Shown here: positions 27,301-35,646 of the stretch, piece after piece | How the letters are laid out: each line of letters begins with the position of its first letter | Numbering within the stretch: the stretch's first letter is position 1 | Origin: Populus alba | Lineage: Eukaryota > Streptophyta > Magnoliopsida > Malpighiales > Salicaceae | Direction: 5' to 3' | Assembly (NCBI RefSeq): GCF_005239225.2 | Contig: NC_133300.1 | Span: forward strand, 13,111,875-13,175,874 | DNA: 64,000 nt | Position numbers and translations under genes: made by a program | The notes under the pieces: model-generated | What the model was told of the DNA's origin: nothing | Seen by the model: the letters and a program-made list of their open reading frames with translations, nothing else | The model's database searches: none

Positions 27301-29763
27301 TTTAAGAAGATAAACCCAAGTCATTCGGGTACAATCATCAATAAATGTTACAAATCCCTTTGCTCCTGAAATATTCGGAACATTATATGGACCCCATATG
27401 TCAGAATGAATTATTTGGAATGGAGACATAGATCTTGAATCACTTATAGGAAAAGACACTCTATGATGCTTTGCAAACTCACAAATTTCACAATGAAATT
27501 GTTCCACATTAAGATTTTTAAATAAGGATGGAAACATGTGACTAAGAGTCTTAAATGAAAGATGTCCTAAACGACGATGATGGTTCCAAACATCATCTTT
27601 ATTAGAATTGACTGAAATAAATGATAGAGGGTGAGAGTTACTACTGCTGCCTTGCAGTCCAAGCATGTACAGCCCATCCTTGACTCTAGCCTGCCCAATC
27701 ATCTTCCCCGTAGCTAGGTCCTGAAATATGCAGTGATCAAGGAAGAAAGTTACACTACAATTTATGTCTTTGATTAGTTTTCGAATGGATAACAGATTTG
27801 CAGTAAGGTTAGGGACATGTAGCACTTGTTTAAGGTTCAATGAGTGATTAAGAGGGATTGTTCCCTGTCCTGCTACTGTGATTAGAGATCCATTAGCAAC
27901 TGTGATTTTCTGACTGCTAGGACAAGGCTGATATGATTTGAATGAACCTGCAGAATGAGTCATATGGTCTGTTGCACCTGAGTCTATGACCCAGATGCTG
28001 GAATGGTCCTTGTTTGAGGCACTAAATGCATGAGAAATTAGAATTTTACCATTTTTAGCAAGAGAGCATGACCCAGATGGTTTCTCCATGGTGTTGAGTA
28101 GGATCCTTAGGCGTTCAATCTCTTCTTGGTTGAATCCCCCCACTTCTGGGATGCTGGACTCACGGGTTGTCTCTTCTGAATTTGTTAAATGTGCATGTCC
28201 TCTTGACTGATTCCATTTGTATCCTCCATTACGCCCCATCCTTGGTGGTTTTCCATGGAGTTTCCAGCAAGTCTACTTTGTATGACCTGCCTTCTTGCAA
28301 TAGTTACAAAACAAATCATCTTTAGGGAATTTTTTTCCTTCAATCTTCCCAACTTCTGCACCATTCATGGCATCACCCATGTTTCTGCTATTAGTTATCA
28401 ACATAGCAGATCCTTCAGTATTTGGTGCATCCAGCATCACAGCTCTCCTTCCTTCTTCAGCCCTTATTACTGAGAATACCTCATTGAGTGAGGGTAGAGA
28501 TTCCTTTCCAAGTATTTGGACTCGCATTTGATCAAATTCTATGTTGAGTCCTGCAAGAAATTCAAAGATCCTTTCTCTTTCTACATATTTCTTTAAAATC
28601 ACAGCATCATCACTACACTGCATCTTAAAATCTTGATAATAGTCCAACTCCAACCAAAAACTTTTCATAGTATTGTAATATTCAATAACCATCATATTAC
28701 CTTGCTTGGTCATTGAAAGCTTCGTCTTAATCTCATAGATTAACGCAGCATCCTTCACTTTAGAGTAAGTCTGTCTCACTGCATCCCATATGTCTTTTGC
28801 TGTCACCAAAAACATATAAGGCCCACAGACTTCTGGCATAATAGAGTTCCATAGCCATGACATAATCATGGAGTCTTCTTCATCCCAGAGTGTAAACTTT
28901 GGGTCTTCTGGACTAGGAGGATTGTCCATCAAATGACTAATCTTTCCCTTTCCTTTGAGAAAGGTTTTTACTATCTGTGACCACTTCAGATAGTTTCTTC
29001 CATTCAGTCGGTAGGATGACTGTAAATTCTGGAATTCACTTGATATTTGGGTTTCTTTTGTAGTGTTTTCAGACATGTTTTTTCAGATCTGGACAGGTCT
29101 GCTAGTAGGATTGTCAAAAAACAGATTGGAAGATAAGAGAAGAAATTCCAGATCCAGAGAGAGATAGGTTTAGAAAAGAAAAGAAAAAAACTGGCTCGGT
29201 TTAGAGCTCTGATACCATGTGGAGAATTCTTGAATTCTTACTTCTCAATCTTATTTCAGAATATATTCCTGATTATATACACCATCTACAAATCTATATT
29301 AGGAAGGCTATTAACTACACATAAATAGGTGTTATTATTTGGACCTGATTTATGGGAAAGAAAATCTGGCTTTCTATATTCATTTCCCATAAATCAGGTT
29401 CAGATCAGATTCAAATCTGCCTTGATTGCTTCAGAATCTTCAACACCACCTTTATCACCTGAGCTAGCTGGTTCTACAAGGTTGCTTCCTATTTTTGTTT
29501 TTGTCAATGTTTTATTCTGTGCACAAGAGGAGGATTAAGGAACTGGATGGTAAATCATTAAGACTATATATACTTGATTGAGAGCAGTACTCTCAAGCTC
29601 TCAAGCTCTCAAGCTCATTCTGGGGTCAACGTTTTTCTTGTATTAGCAGGCACAGAAACAAGAAGAACTTCCGGAGCAAGTGTTGTGCTGTCTGAGATTG
29701 AACAGAATTGATTTTGTGGATCGTGGTCAACTGCCGAGGCTTATGACCATTGATGATGACTAA
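19744..29763 (+). CDS. DUF1336 / EDR2 C-terminal domain protein (CW14-like)
   Basis: Nine coding exons: 19744-20020, 20891-20971, 21387-21851, 22158-22293, 22414-22576, 22711-22839, 23833-24027, 24243-24365, 29650-29763. All are GT-AG and the frame is continuous for 560 aa. The protein begins MGSCVS, a good N-myristoylation signal (Gly2) with a palmitoylatable Cys4, so membrane attachment is likely. A basic patch follows ([12 protein letters not shown]). An acidic segment ([11 protein letters not shown]) precedes the domain. The conserved DUF1336 region starts near GCWSEIPPS and runs through [43 protein letters not shown] and LCCLRL to the end. The domain is known from EDR2 and related plant proteins; the biochemical role of the CW14 branch is not established. 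Intron 8 (5.3 kb) hosts a whole antisense retrotransposon; both splice sites look intact. Confidence 0.92.
21326..21376 (+). repeat. (TA)n microsatellite at the 3' end of intron 2
   Basis: About 25 TA units end ten bases before the exon 3 boundary (TTTATTGCAG at 21377-21386). The repeat takes the place of a normal polypyrimidine tract. Confidence 0.9.
24493..24497. repeat. Target site duplication of copia B, left copy
   Basis: CCACC, repeated exactly at 29446-29450 directly outside the other LTR. Five bases is the normal copia duplication length. Confidence 0.95.
24498..24725 (-). repeat. 3' LTR of copia B
   Basis: 228 bp. On the element strand it begins TGTTGAAG and ends TTCTCCACA. It contains an internal inverted pair around ACCTGATTTATGGGAAA and TTTCCCATAAATCAGGT (near 24624 and 24664) that could form a hairpin. 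Identical to the LTR at 29218-29445. Confidence 0.95.
24726..24734 (-). other. Polypurine tract of copia B
   Basis: GAGGGGGAG on the element strand, touching the 3' LTR and overlapping the pol stop codon at 24733-24735. Confidence 0.85.
24733..28272 (-). CDS. Copia B pol: protease, integrase, reverse transcriptase, RNase H
   Basis: Open without interruption from just after the TAG at 28273-28275 to the stop at 24733-24735. The first Met after that TAG is at 28239, giving 1,168 aa. The remainder of the gag zinc knuckle (Cys at the fourth zinc position) is encoded in the first few codons. Protease: [12 protein letters not shown]. Integrase: HHCC zinc region ending CEICEFAK, core [16 protein letters not shown] and [11 protein letters not shown] with the catalytic Glu present. 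[37 protein letters not shown] and the YVDD box. RNase [26 protein letters not shown]. The frame is the same as gag, so pol would only be made if the TAG is read through or if translation restarts. Confidence 0.93.
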   Translation of the reverse strand, partial: TCWKLHGKPPRMGRNGGYKWNQSRGHAHLTNSEETTRESSIPEVGGFNQEEIERLRILLNTMEKPSGSCSLAKNGKILISHAFSASNKDHSSIWVIDSGATDHMTHSAGSFKSYQPCPSSQKITVANGSLITVAGQGTIPLNHSLNLKQVLHVPNLTANLLSIRKLIKDINCSVTFFLDHCIFQDLATGKMIGQARVKDGLYMLGLQGSSSNSHPLSFISVNSNKDDVWNHHRRLGHLSFKTLSHMFPSLFKNLNVEQFHCEICEFAKHHRVSFPISDSRSMSPFQIIHSDIWGPYNVPNISGAKGFVTFIDDCTRMTWVYLLKRKADVSHIFPNFTKMIKNQFGVSIKGIRTDNARDYFNKILSPYFEKEGIIHQSSCVNTPQQNGLAERKNRHLLETTRALLFQHQVPKHYWGEAVLTSTYLINRIPSRVIGFKSPLNYLSEFFPKNNFYSKIPPRIFGCVTYVHIHKHHRDKLDARALKCVFIGYSVTQKGYKCYHPPSKRFLVSKDVTFNENQPFFNKTYLQEDKTDTEDKNTNVFDIFSFQIPSRQQSSLNSPPTKSPNLTRETLQGETTTTDRPLQVYRRRVQPIQTLMQAQESEPEQGNETSHPSLSILNTNDLDQPIAIRKGIRECTKNPLYPIANFMSFEKFSPSHRTFLSKINTIPIPKTLHEALSNEKWKIAMREEMNALERNQTWEIVELPKDKKPVGCKWVYTLKYKADGSLERYKARLVAKGYTQTFGIDYQETFAPVAKMNTIRILFSLSANLGWCMQQYDVKNAFLHGELEEEVFMDPPPGFSHSLLPNKVCRLKKALYGLKQSPRAWFERFTQAMVSMGYRQSQGDHTLFIKHSISGGVAILIVYVDDIIITGDDLVERDILKRRLSAEFEIKELGKLKYFLGIEVAHSTKGIFISQQKYILDLLKETKMVDCKPCETPIDLKHRLDNDEEGVTTDKGQYQRLVGKLIYLAHTRPDIAYAVSVVSQFMHNPKDSHLQAVYRLLRYLKSTPGKGILYKKHENLKLECYTDADYAGDLTDRRSTSGYCTLLGGNLVTWRSKKQNVVSRSSAEAEFRSMALGICELLWIKIILEDLRIKWEEPMRLYCDNKSAIGIAHNPVQHDRTKHVEVDRHFIKEKIESGLICIPYVPTGEQLADILTKGVQNPSFKGILDKLGMKNLFHPA
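28273..29076 (-). CDS. Copia B gag
   Basis: Encodes 267 aa, starting MSENTTKE. Typical copia gag: [13 protein letters not shown] near residue 24, a [12 protein letters not shown] stretch, and a [17 protein letters not shown] motif. It ends inside the zinc knuckle: [11 protein letters not shown] gives three of the four ligands, then TAG (28273-28275), with the final Cys coded two codons later in the same frame. Ending within the knuckle is unusual. It may be a single nonsense change or a read-through signal; the downstream bases ACTTGC do not fit the known strong read-through context. Confidence 0.9.
   Translation of the reverse strand: MSENTTKETQISSEFQNLQSSYRLNGRNYLKWSQIVKTFLKGKGKISHLMDNPPSPEDPKFTLWDEEDSMIMSWLWNSIMPEVCGPYMFLVTAKDIWDAVRQTYSKVKDAALIYEIKTKLSMTKQGNMMVIEYYNTMKSFWLELDYYQDFKMQCSDDAVILKKYVERERIFEFLAGLNIEFDQMRVQILGKESLPSLNEVFSVIRAEEGRRAVMLDAPNTEGSAMLITNSRNMGDAMNGAEVGKIEGKKFPKDDLFCNYCKKAGHTK
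29206..29217 (-). other. tRNA-iMet primer binding site of copia B
   Basis: TGGTATCAGAGC on the element strand, directly inside the 5' LTR. This is the classic plant copia primer site complementary to the 3' end of initiator methionine tRNA. Confidence 0.95.
29218..29445 (-). repeat. 5' LTR of copia B
   Basis: 228 bp, identical on reading to 24498-24725. Element transcription would start here and run leftward, against the host gene. Confidence 0.95.
29446..29450. repeat. Target site duplication of copia B, right copy
   Basis: CCACC, matching 24493-24497. Confidence 0.95.
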
Positions 29764-29929
29764 TATGGATATATTCCTGCATATACCACTGTTCAATCAT
29801 GGAAGGAGTTGAAACTCCTTGATCTCTAATAATGAAAAGGGGAAATATGTTTATTACGTGATGCACAAGTAAATAATGAAAATACAAATATTGTTCTTGT
29901 AATAATTTTGTGTTTATATTTTTGGATAA

Positions 29930-30070
29930 ACACAGTTCTTAAAAAAATGTTAATGTATTGATGTTAAAAATTAAAATTTTAAGAATAAAAAAATATATAT
30001 TATTTAGATGTATTTTCACATGAAAAGCATTTTGATAAAATAACTGTTACTACAATACCAAACATGTCTT
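29930..30070. repeat. AT-rich MITE-like dispersed repeat, copy 3
   Basis: Same orientation as copy 1: TTGATGTTAAAAATTAAAA, GATGTATTTTCACATGAAAAGC, then ACTGTTACTACAATACCAAAC at the end. Confidence 0.55.
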
Positions 30071-30784
30071 AAATTAATTCAAAAATATCCTTGATCAAGT
30101 AAAAAACCTTTTAAATGTTTATAAAAGAACAACCAAATTATAATAACACAATTAATTCCATTAAATTGGCAATTAAAGATTATGATTCTCAGTTGAAGTA
30201 TTCATTAGAATTAAAAAAAAAAAATTTAAAAAATAATATTCAAACTAAGAAGTGTTGATCAATTTAAAACTAACAACTCCAAGCACCTTAACATTTTTTG
30301 GGCAAAGTACATATTAATCCCCCAACTATCATCCAATTCTCAATTGGGTGTCCAAACAAAAACAAATTCCCAATTGAATCTTTAGCTAGTAGACATTACC
30401 CAATTCACCTTCTCAATAAAAGTTTTTGCCTTTATTATCAAAAGGACTTAATCCTGTCATTAATTTTAATTATGGTTTTTGTGGAGTAATGTAAGATAGA
30501 TTGGGATTCAATTGAGAATTGTTTTTTTTTTCTTTCTTTTGTACCAATTTGAGAATCATGTGATAGTTGGAGGACAAATAGGCACTTCACCCTATTTTGT
30601 GTAAAAAGATTTTTCTATTTTATTATTTAAGATTTGAGTTAGTTGATTTATGTGAATTGGAAATAAAGATATTTAAAGAATTTTTTTAAAAACATAAATA
30701 AAATTTTAAATGAATCAACTAAATAATGAATTATTCATTGAGTTAATTAATTTTGAATTTAAATTTTTATTTTTAATTCAAGTT

Positions 30785-30975
30785 GTTTGAGATTGTGATA
30801 ATAATTATAATTTAAAATATTTTTTACTTAAAAATATATTAAAATAATTTTTTTTATTTTTAAAAAATTATTTTTTATATCATTAAATTAAAAAAATATA
30901 AAAATATAAAAAAAATTAAATAAAATAAAAATTCAAAACTTTTAAAAATATAATTTACATCACTTTCAAACAATC
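30785..30975. repeat. AT-rich MITE-like dispersed repeat, copy 4
   Basis: Opposite orientation: GATTGTGATAATAATTATA, TTAAAAATATATTAAAATAA, TTTTTATATCATTAAATTA and a CACTTTCAAACAATC end. Confidence 0.55.
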
Positions 30976-31094
30976 TATCAACATGTGTGGTTTTCCGAGA
31001 TATGGGTCAGCCACCGATAACCACCGGATCACTTCAAGTTTAATAACTGTGATTAGTTTTTTCATTTCCAAAAAAATTGTTTAAACAAAAAACC

Positions 31095-31142
31095 AAGAGA
31101 GAGCGCCTTGCTGGCGTTCCCGTACGGCACCTGCTCTCTCTT
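31095..31142. other. GC-rich hairpin with perfect 10 bp arms
   Basis: AAGAGAGAGC (31095-31104) pairs with GCTCTCTCTT (31133-31142). Inside, GCC and GGC can extend the stem around a loop rich in CG dinucleotides. It sits at the left edge of a GC-richer island in an AT desert. No known RNA family is recognised. Confidence 0.5.
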
Positions 31143-31266
31143 GCGACTGGGATATTTATTATATTCAAATAAAACGGCAGGGATACAAGCGTAAATATAG
31201 AAAGCGTATAGTGGCAAAAAAAAGAAGAATGAAAATTAGGGTTGCTCTGGTATAAATTGAAGAGTG

Positions 31267-31398
31267 ATGGCGAGCGGGCAAGATCTAAATCACGCCCAAG
31301 GCCGAGCGCTTCCCTCTTTAGTTAGGGGTGGCGTGGTATTCCACGAGAGAGGTTTATCAATATTCGTGGCGCACGTCAGTGCGTTGGGCGCACAATAA
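31267..31398 (+). other. 43-codon open frame in a GC-rich island
   Basis: ATG at 31267, stop TAA at 31396. The encoded peptide begins MASGQDLNHAQGRALP and has no family I recognise. It uses many GCG and CGC codons, unlike the host genes nearby. A TATAAATTG box lies only 11 bases upstream of the ATG, too close to serve this ORF. The island could instead be the start of a non-coding transcript or a remnant first exon. Treated as unproven. Confidence 0.2.
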
Positions 31399-32504
31399 GA
31401 AATAGGGAACTCCATGGCCGCTTTGCTGCTCTAGTCTTTGCAGTCAAGGCGAGGGTATTGTCCTACATCTATTCTTCCTTTTTTTTTTTTTTCATATTCT
31501 TTTCCCATATTTTTTTTGGCTTTTAATTTCGCACAGAAGTTATTTTCCAGAGATTATTATTTGTCAAAGTATTTTTTTTGTGTGTGTGATCGGAGAAAAC
31601 TCTTCAACAAATAATATTAATGATTATTGTTTTCACTTTTAAATATTACAAAATAATTAATTGGTTTTTGAGAGATATTAGAAAATTTATGGGTTTTTTA
31701 TTCATATAAATGGTTTTATTTACAATTAAATTGTTTCTCTTGACATGGTGGTTGTTCTTGATATCAAAAATCATGGTGGTGATATATATATATTTTTTTT
31801 TTATATAGATCTGGATATCTATTCATTTGGGCACTCAATATTAACCAAATATATTTTCCTGAGGTGTCAAGTAGTAAAGAAAGTGCGAGTAATTTTGAAA
31901 ATTTAGAATAAACTCAATTTAATTTTAAATAACATTTAATCACTATCATTTATTTACCTTTTGTTGGTTTTATATTGGAATTGTTAATAGCTTTTATAGA
32001 AGCAAGGATCATGGGCCTGCGCCTTCTCATCCATTCTTATCCAGCTCAAAAGACATGAATTATATGTCAGGGTTATATGCGGCCACAACTTTTCTAATAA
32101 TAAATGATATTTGATGTTTTTAAGATACAGACAGAAGCATGAACATGTTCTACTTAAAAACAATGGTTGATCTTTCTAGAAAAATAATCAAATGAATCAA
32201 AATCTAGAAAAGTAATCGATAAATAGTTAACACACTCTTCAATGGAATAAAATGAAATGAACTTTACAATTTATTCTGTGTTCTTAGTTCAAAATTTAAA
32301 GATATGGATGATTTTTGAAAGGTTGTATGGTGAATAAAAGAACGATGGTTGATCTTTCTAAAGAAATTGAAAAGTGTGCAAATAATAATGCGTAGTACCA
32401 AACCACCAAACCACATCATGAAAGATATGGTAAAAATCTTTAAAAATGCTGCACAATACAGTAACTTACAATGTTCTTGTCCACCCGAAGCCAGTTATAA
32501 TACA

Positions 32505-32665
32505 AAGTAATTTTTAAAAATTATGTTAAAATATTGTTTTAAAAAATTTATTTTTAATATCAACATATTAATAATAAAAAAACATCAATTTTTTTCATTT
32601 AAAATAAAAAAAAATTTAAATTTTTTAAAAACATAGTTATCCTTATTTTCAAACACTATTTTCAA
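32505..32665. repeat. AT-rich MITE-like dispersed repeat, copy 5
   Basis: Opposite orientation to copy 1: TATTTTTAATATCAACATATTAA core and CTTATTTTCAAACACTA end. Confidence 0.55.
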
Positions 32666-32734
32666 CACTATAATAACAAGTGAAGCCCATGAAAAGTGGG
32701 TCTTGTTGGAATGTAATCATGTCTTTTTTTTTAG

Positions 32735-32920
32735 GTGTTTGAGAGTAATAATAGTTACAGTTAAAACTGTTTTTTATTTGGAAATGTATTAAAATAATAA
32801 TAATATTATTATTTTTAAAAAATTATTTTTGATATTAGCACATTAAAATATTTTAAAAACAAAAATTATTATTATTTTTTCAAAAAAATTTAACCACGTT
32901 TTCAAATATTACCGATAATT
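32735..32920. repeat. AT-rich MITE-like dispersed repeat, copy 6
   Basis: Opposite orientation: starts near GGTGTTTGAGAGTAATAATAG, with the core TTTTTGATATTAGCACATTAA, and ends CCACGTTTTCAAATATTACC. The outer TGTTTGAGAGT and TTTTCAAATATTACC sides give a loose terminal inverted match. Confidence 0.6.
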
Positions 32921-33016
32921 TAACATGACTTCAATTCTATAACCATGTTTAAGAAAATAAAAATGAAAGGAGGAAACTATAGGTTTAGTATAATTAAGAA
33001 TAGTTGATTCCAAACC

Positions 33017-33208
33017 ATCTAGGTGGTGGCCCAGCGGTAAAAGCTTGGGACCAAGAGGTTTGCTCCCTCTGTGGTCTCAGGTTCAATCCCTAGGTTGCTC
33101 ATATGATGGCCACTGGAGGCTTACATGGTCGTTAACTTCAGGGCCCGTGGGATTAGTCGAGGTGCGCGCAAGCTGGCCCGGACACCCACGTTAATCAAAA
33201 AAAGAAAA
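33017..33208 (+). mobile_element. tRNA-derived SINE, copy 1
   Basis: 192 bp with Pol III internal promoter boxes: an A-box-like TGGCCCAGCGGTAAAAGC near 33027 and a B-box-like GGTTCAATCCC near 33092. A CG-rich body follows (GTGGGATTAGTCGAGGTGCG) with an A-rich tail. It is flanked by the 19 bp repeat GAATAGTTGATTCCAAACC (32998-33016 and 33209-33227), a clean target duplication. Confidence 0.88.
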
Positions 33209-33227
33209 GAATAGTTGATTCCAAACC

Positions 33228-33422
33228 ATCTAGGTGGTGACCCAGTGGTAAGAGCTTGGGACCAAGAGGTTTGCTCTCTCTGTGGTCTCAGGTTCGAGCT
33301 CTAGGTTGTTCATATGATGGTCATTGAAGGCTTACATGATCGTTAACTTTAGGGTCCGTGGGATTAGTCGAGGTGCGCGCAAGTTAGCCCGGACACCCAT
33401 GTTAAACTAAAAAAAAGAAAAA
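33228..33422 (+). mobile_element. tRNA-derived SINE, copy 2
   Basis: 195 bp, about 90 percent like copy 1 by eye, including both promoter boxes (TGACCCAGTGGTAAGAGC and GGTTCGAGCTC) and the A-rich tail. Flanked by the same 19 bp repeat at 33209-33227 and 33423-33441. Confidence 0.88.
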
Positions 33423-33441
33423 GAATAGTTGATTCCAAACC

Positions 33442-33586
33442 CTGATGGGTAGTTTAACTTATCAAGTTTTCGGTGTGCTCTTCAATAATCACCAGTTTGA
33501 GTCCTTTCATGATTATTAGAAACTTACATGATCATTAACTTAATGACCCGTGAAATTAGTTGAAGCGAGTGCAAGTTGCCCCGGAT

Positions 33587-33590
<4 letters not shown>
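33442..33590 (+). mobile_element. Diverged SINE-like unit, copy 3
   Basis: More divergent and shorter. It has GATGGGTAGTTTAACTTATC at the A-box position, AGTTTGAGTCC at the B-box position, and a 3' half matching copies 1 and 2 (CTTACATGATCATTAACTT, GAAATTAGTTGAAGCGAGTG, GCCCCGGATA). It ends in a (TAA)n tract instead of oligo-A. Probably an older subfamily. Confidence 0.65.

Positions 33591-33622
<32 letters not shown>
33587..33622. repeat. (TAA)n microsatellite forming the SINE 3 tail
   Basis: About twelve TAA units directly after the SINE-like body. The next bases, AATAGTTG, match the start of the 19 bp flanking repeat and may be a decayed third target duplication. Confidence 0.8.
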
Positions 33623-33623
<1 letters not shown>

Positions 33624-35638
33624 GTTGTTTTCATCTTGAGGATTTTTTCGAGTATCACAATCCAATGTATGCCAACATTTGTCATTGTAATTCAAGCATA
33701 CGGTGGTTAAACAAAAAAATAACATTCAACAGTGGTTTAGGATAGTTAATTTCAACAATGAATGACAGCATAACAACATACATAATATTATGCGCAATAT
33801 GGTCATCTAATTAAAACCTGTCAGCTTACCAAATGCTAAGCTAAAACAAAATATATATTCTTACAGTTAATTTCCAATAAGTTAAGCTAAACTAACTCTA
33901 ATTAGCTTTTTCATAACTTAATTTTGGATCCCTCAAAGTTTTTTTCATAAAAAATAAATATTTTTTCTTTTTTATTCAAAAATCCCATAAAATAAAAAAT
34001 TTAAAATCCAAAATATTCCTGGGACACGAGAAAATAAACCTTCGAGCTGCAAAATATTAAAATACCACAAGAATAACCAGATTAAGGATATTTAAGATGA
34101 GATGGAGAAAAAAAAATTGAGGTTGAAAACCAAACTTGACCAAAATTGAAAGAACTAATTAAGTCTAAGGATTTAATTAAACTTTCAGTAGGTTCAATTA
34201 ACTTATTTAAGGATTTAATTGAAAAGAAACTAAGTTTAAAAGTCAATTGGACAAAGATTGGAAAAACCAATTAAGTTTAAGGACTTGATTAAATTTCTAA
34301 TGGATTTTATGGATTTAATCAAGAATTTAATTGAAGAAAAACCAAGTTTGAAGGTCTAATTCAGATCAATTCACAAGATTAGAAGATTAGGGATACAATT
34401 GATACTTTGAAAGGCTAAATTAATACAATCATGGGTTTGGTTGAAAAAAATTAAAGGCTAATTAAGGGTCAAATTGAAAATTTCAAAACCAAGAAATTGT
34501 TCTCATATGATTTTTTTAAAAAATCTTACAAGAATATTCATACAATTATTAAGAATTGAAAAATTAAGAAAACAAATATAATGAAAAAACAAAAAAGAAG
34601 AGAAGAAAAAAATCTTACATTAATTTTGTTCCGAGTAAAGCTAAGAAAAGAAAAATAAAATCATAAGGTATATTAATTAACAAAAAAAAAAAAAAACTAA
34701 GAAGAAGAGAGGAGAAGACATCCTTGCGTGTAGAGGAGAAGAGAAAACAAGGAATTGAGGAGAGAAGAGATAGAAAGAGAGGGACGTTGGTGTTTTTTAC
34801 AAAGAAGAAGAAGAGGAATGTCTGATATGAAATTAGTGATTCTAGTTTTTAAATTGATATTTTTTTACCAATGGATAATTAAATATTAATATTGTTAATT
34901 ATTATGTCGGTGATTCTGGTTGTAATATTTAATTTAATTAAAATTTTTCAGAAATCCTCCAAATATAATTAGAAAATTTTCATTCCATCATGATTTTACT
35001 TGTAATATTTAATTTAAATTTTCTAAACCCCCCCCCCCCCCAAAATCACTGATGACCTTTTTAGCTTGACAACATGAACAATGTAATTGAGAAGTGAACA
35101 GTTACAAAACCTTCTGGAATATACAGACATATTTATTTCATTGGTGTATCTATTGATATTTTATAGTTCCAATGCTCTCTTAAATATTACGAACGGATAA
35201 ATACCGTTGGTAATGTCATTTGTATAAATAACATGTCATTATACTTTTTGATTTTTTTTTTGAATTTCTTATTTTTCCACTGTAATCCACTCGATATATA
35301 CCAGTGAAATATTTATGTTGATGTTTTTAATATATATAACAAGAAAATATTCTATTGGTAAAATTTATTTACAAAAATATTTCATCATTATTTTTATTTG
35401 TATTTATCAATTTCCTGACAATAATATTATAATTTATTAATTTTTTTACAGTCATCTTTGGCCAAATAATCAAATTTTAATGCTTTGGTGACAGGGCAAG
35501 TAGCAGCGCAACTGAAACTAGGGCCATTTTCATGGTTTCCAGACTGCTGTTCTGCTTGCATCTTTTACACATACAAGCCATCTTCTGCTTGCTAGACTTT
35601 TGGTACCGACAAGCCATGTTGCTATGGTACTCACTGGG
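33623..35638. other. AT-rich spacer with degenerate internal repeats
   Basis: No gene. Around 34120-34400 a module built on GGATTTAATTGAAAAGAAAC-type words recurs about three times with heavy drift, suggesting remnants of an old element. A run of 14 C bases lies at 35028-35041. Confidence 0.45.
35028..35041. repeat. Poly-C tract (14 C)
   Basis: Uninterrupted C run in very AT-rich DNA. It could be real or a length error of sequencing. Confidence 0.85.
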
Positions 35639-35646
35639 GCTGAAAT

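Larger units (their letters stand above)
24498..29445 (-). mobile_element. Young, nearly intact Ty1-copia retrotransposon (copia B)
   Basis: A 4,948 bp element in antisense inside intron 8 of the DUF1336 gene. Both 228 bp LTRs (24498-24725 and 29218-29445) read as identical base for base. A perfect 5 bp target duplication, CCACC, flanks it (24493-24497 and 29446-29450). In element orientation the order is 5' LTR, tRNA-iMet primer site, gag, protease, integrase, RT, RNase H, polypurine tract, 3' LTR. The only visible lesion in the polyprotein is one in-frame TAG at 28273-28275. All features point to a very recent insertion. Confidence 0.97.
29764..32997. other. Spacer downstream of the DUF1336 gene
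   Basis: Begins with the 3' untranslated region (about 29764-29930) of the DUF1336 gene. The rest is AT-rich and carries four copies of the dispersed MITE-like repeat. One exception is a GC-richer island at 31090-31450 (hairpin and short ORF listed separately). A near-repeat of CAATTCTCAATTGGG/CAATTGAGAATTG type flanks 30330-30560 and may mark another decayed inverted-repeat element. Confidence 0.45.

Noticed and set aside
31240..31450. GC-rich island as a U-snRNA, 7SL or U3 gene
   Set aside because: The conserved starts and cores of those RNAs and the USE box were looked for and not found.
33017..33110. A functional tRNA gene
   Set aside because: A and B boxes are present but no full cloverleaf could be drawn. 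The unit has a longer body, an A-rich tail and target duplications, so it is a SINE.
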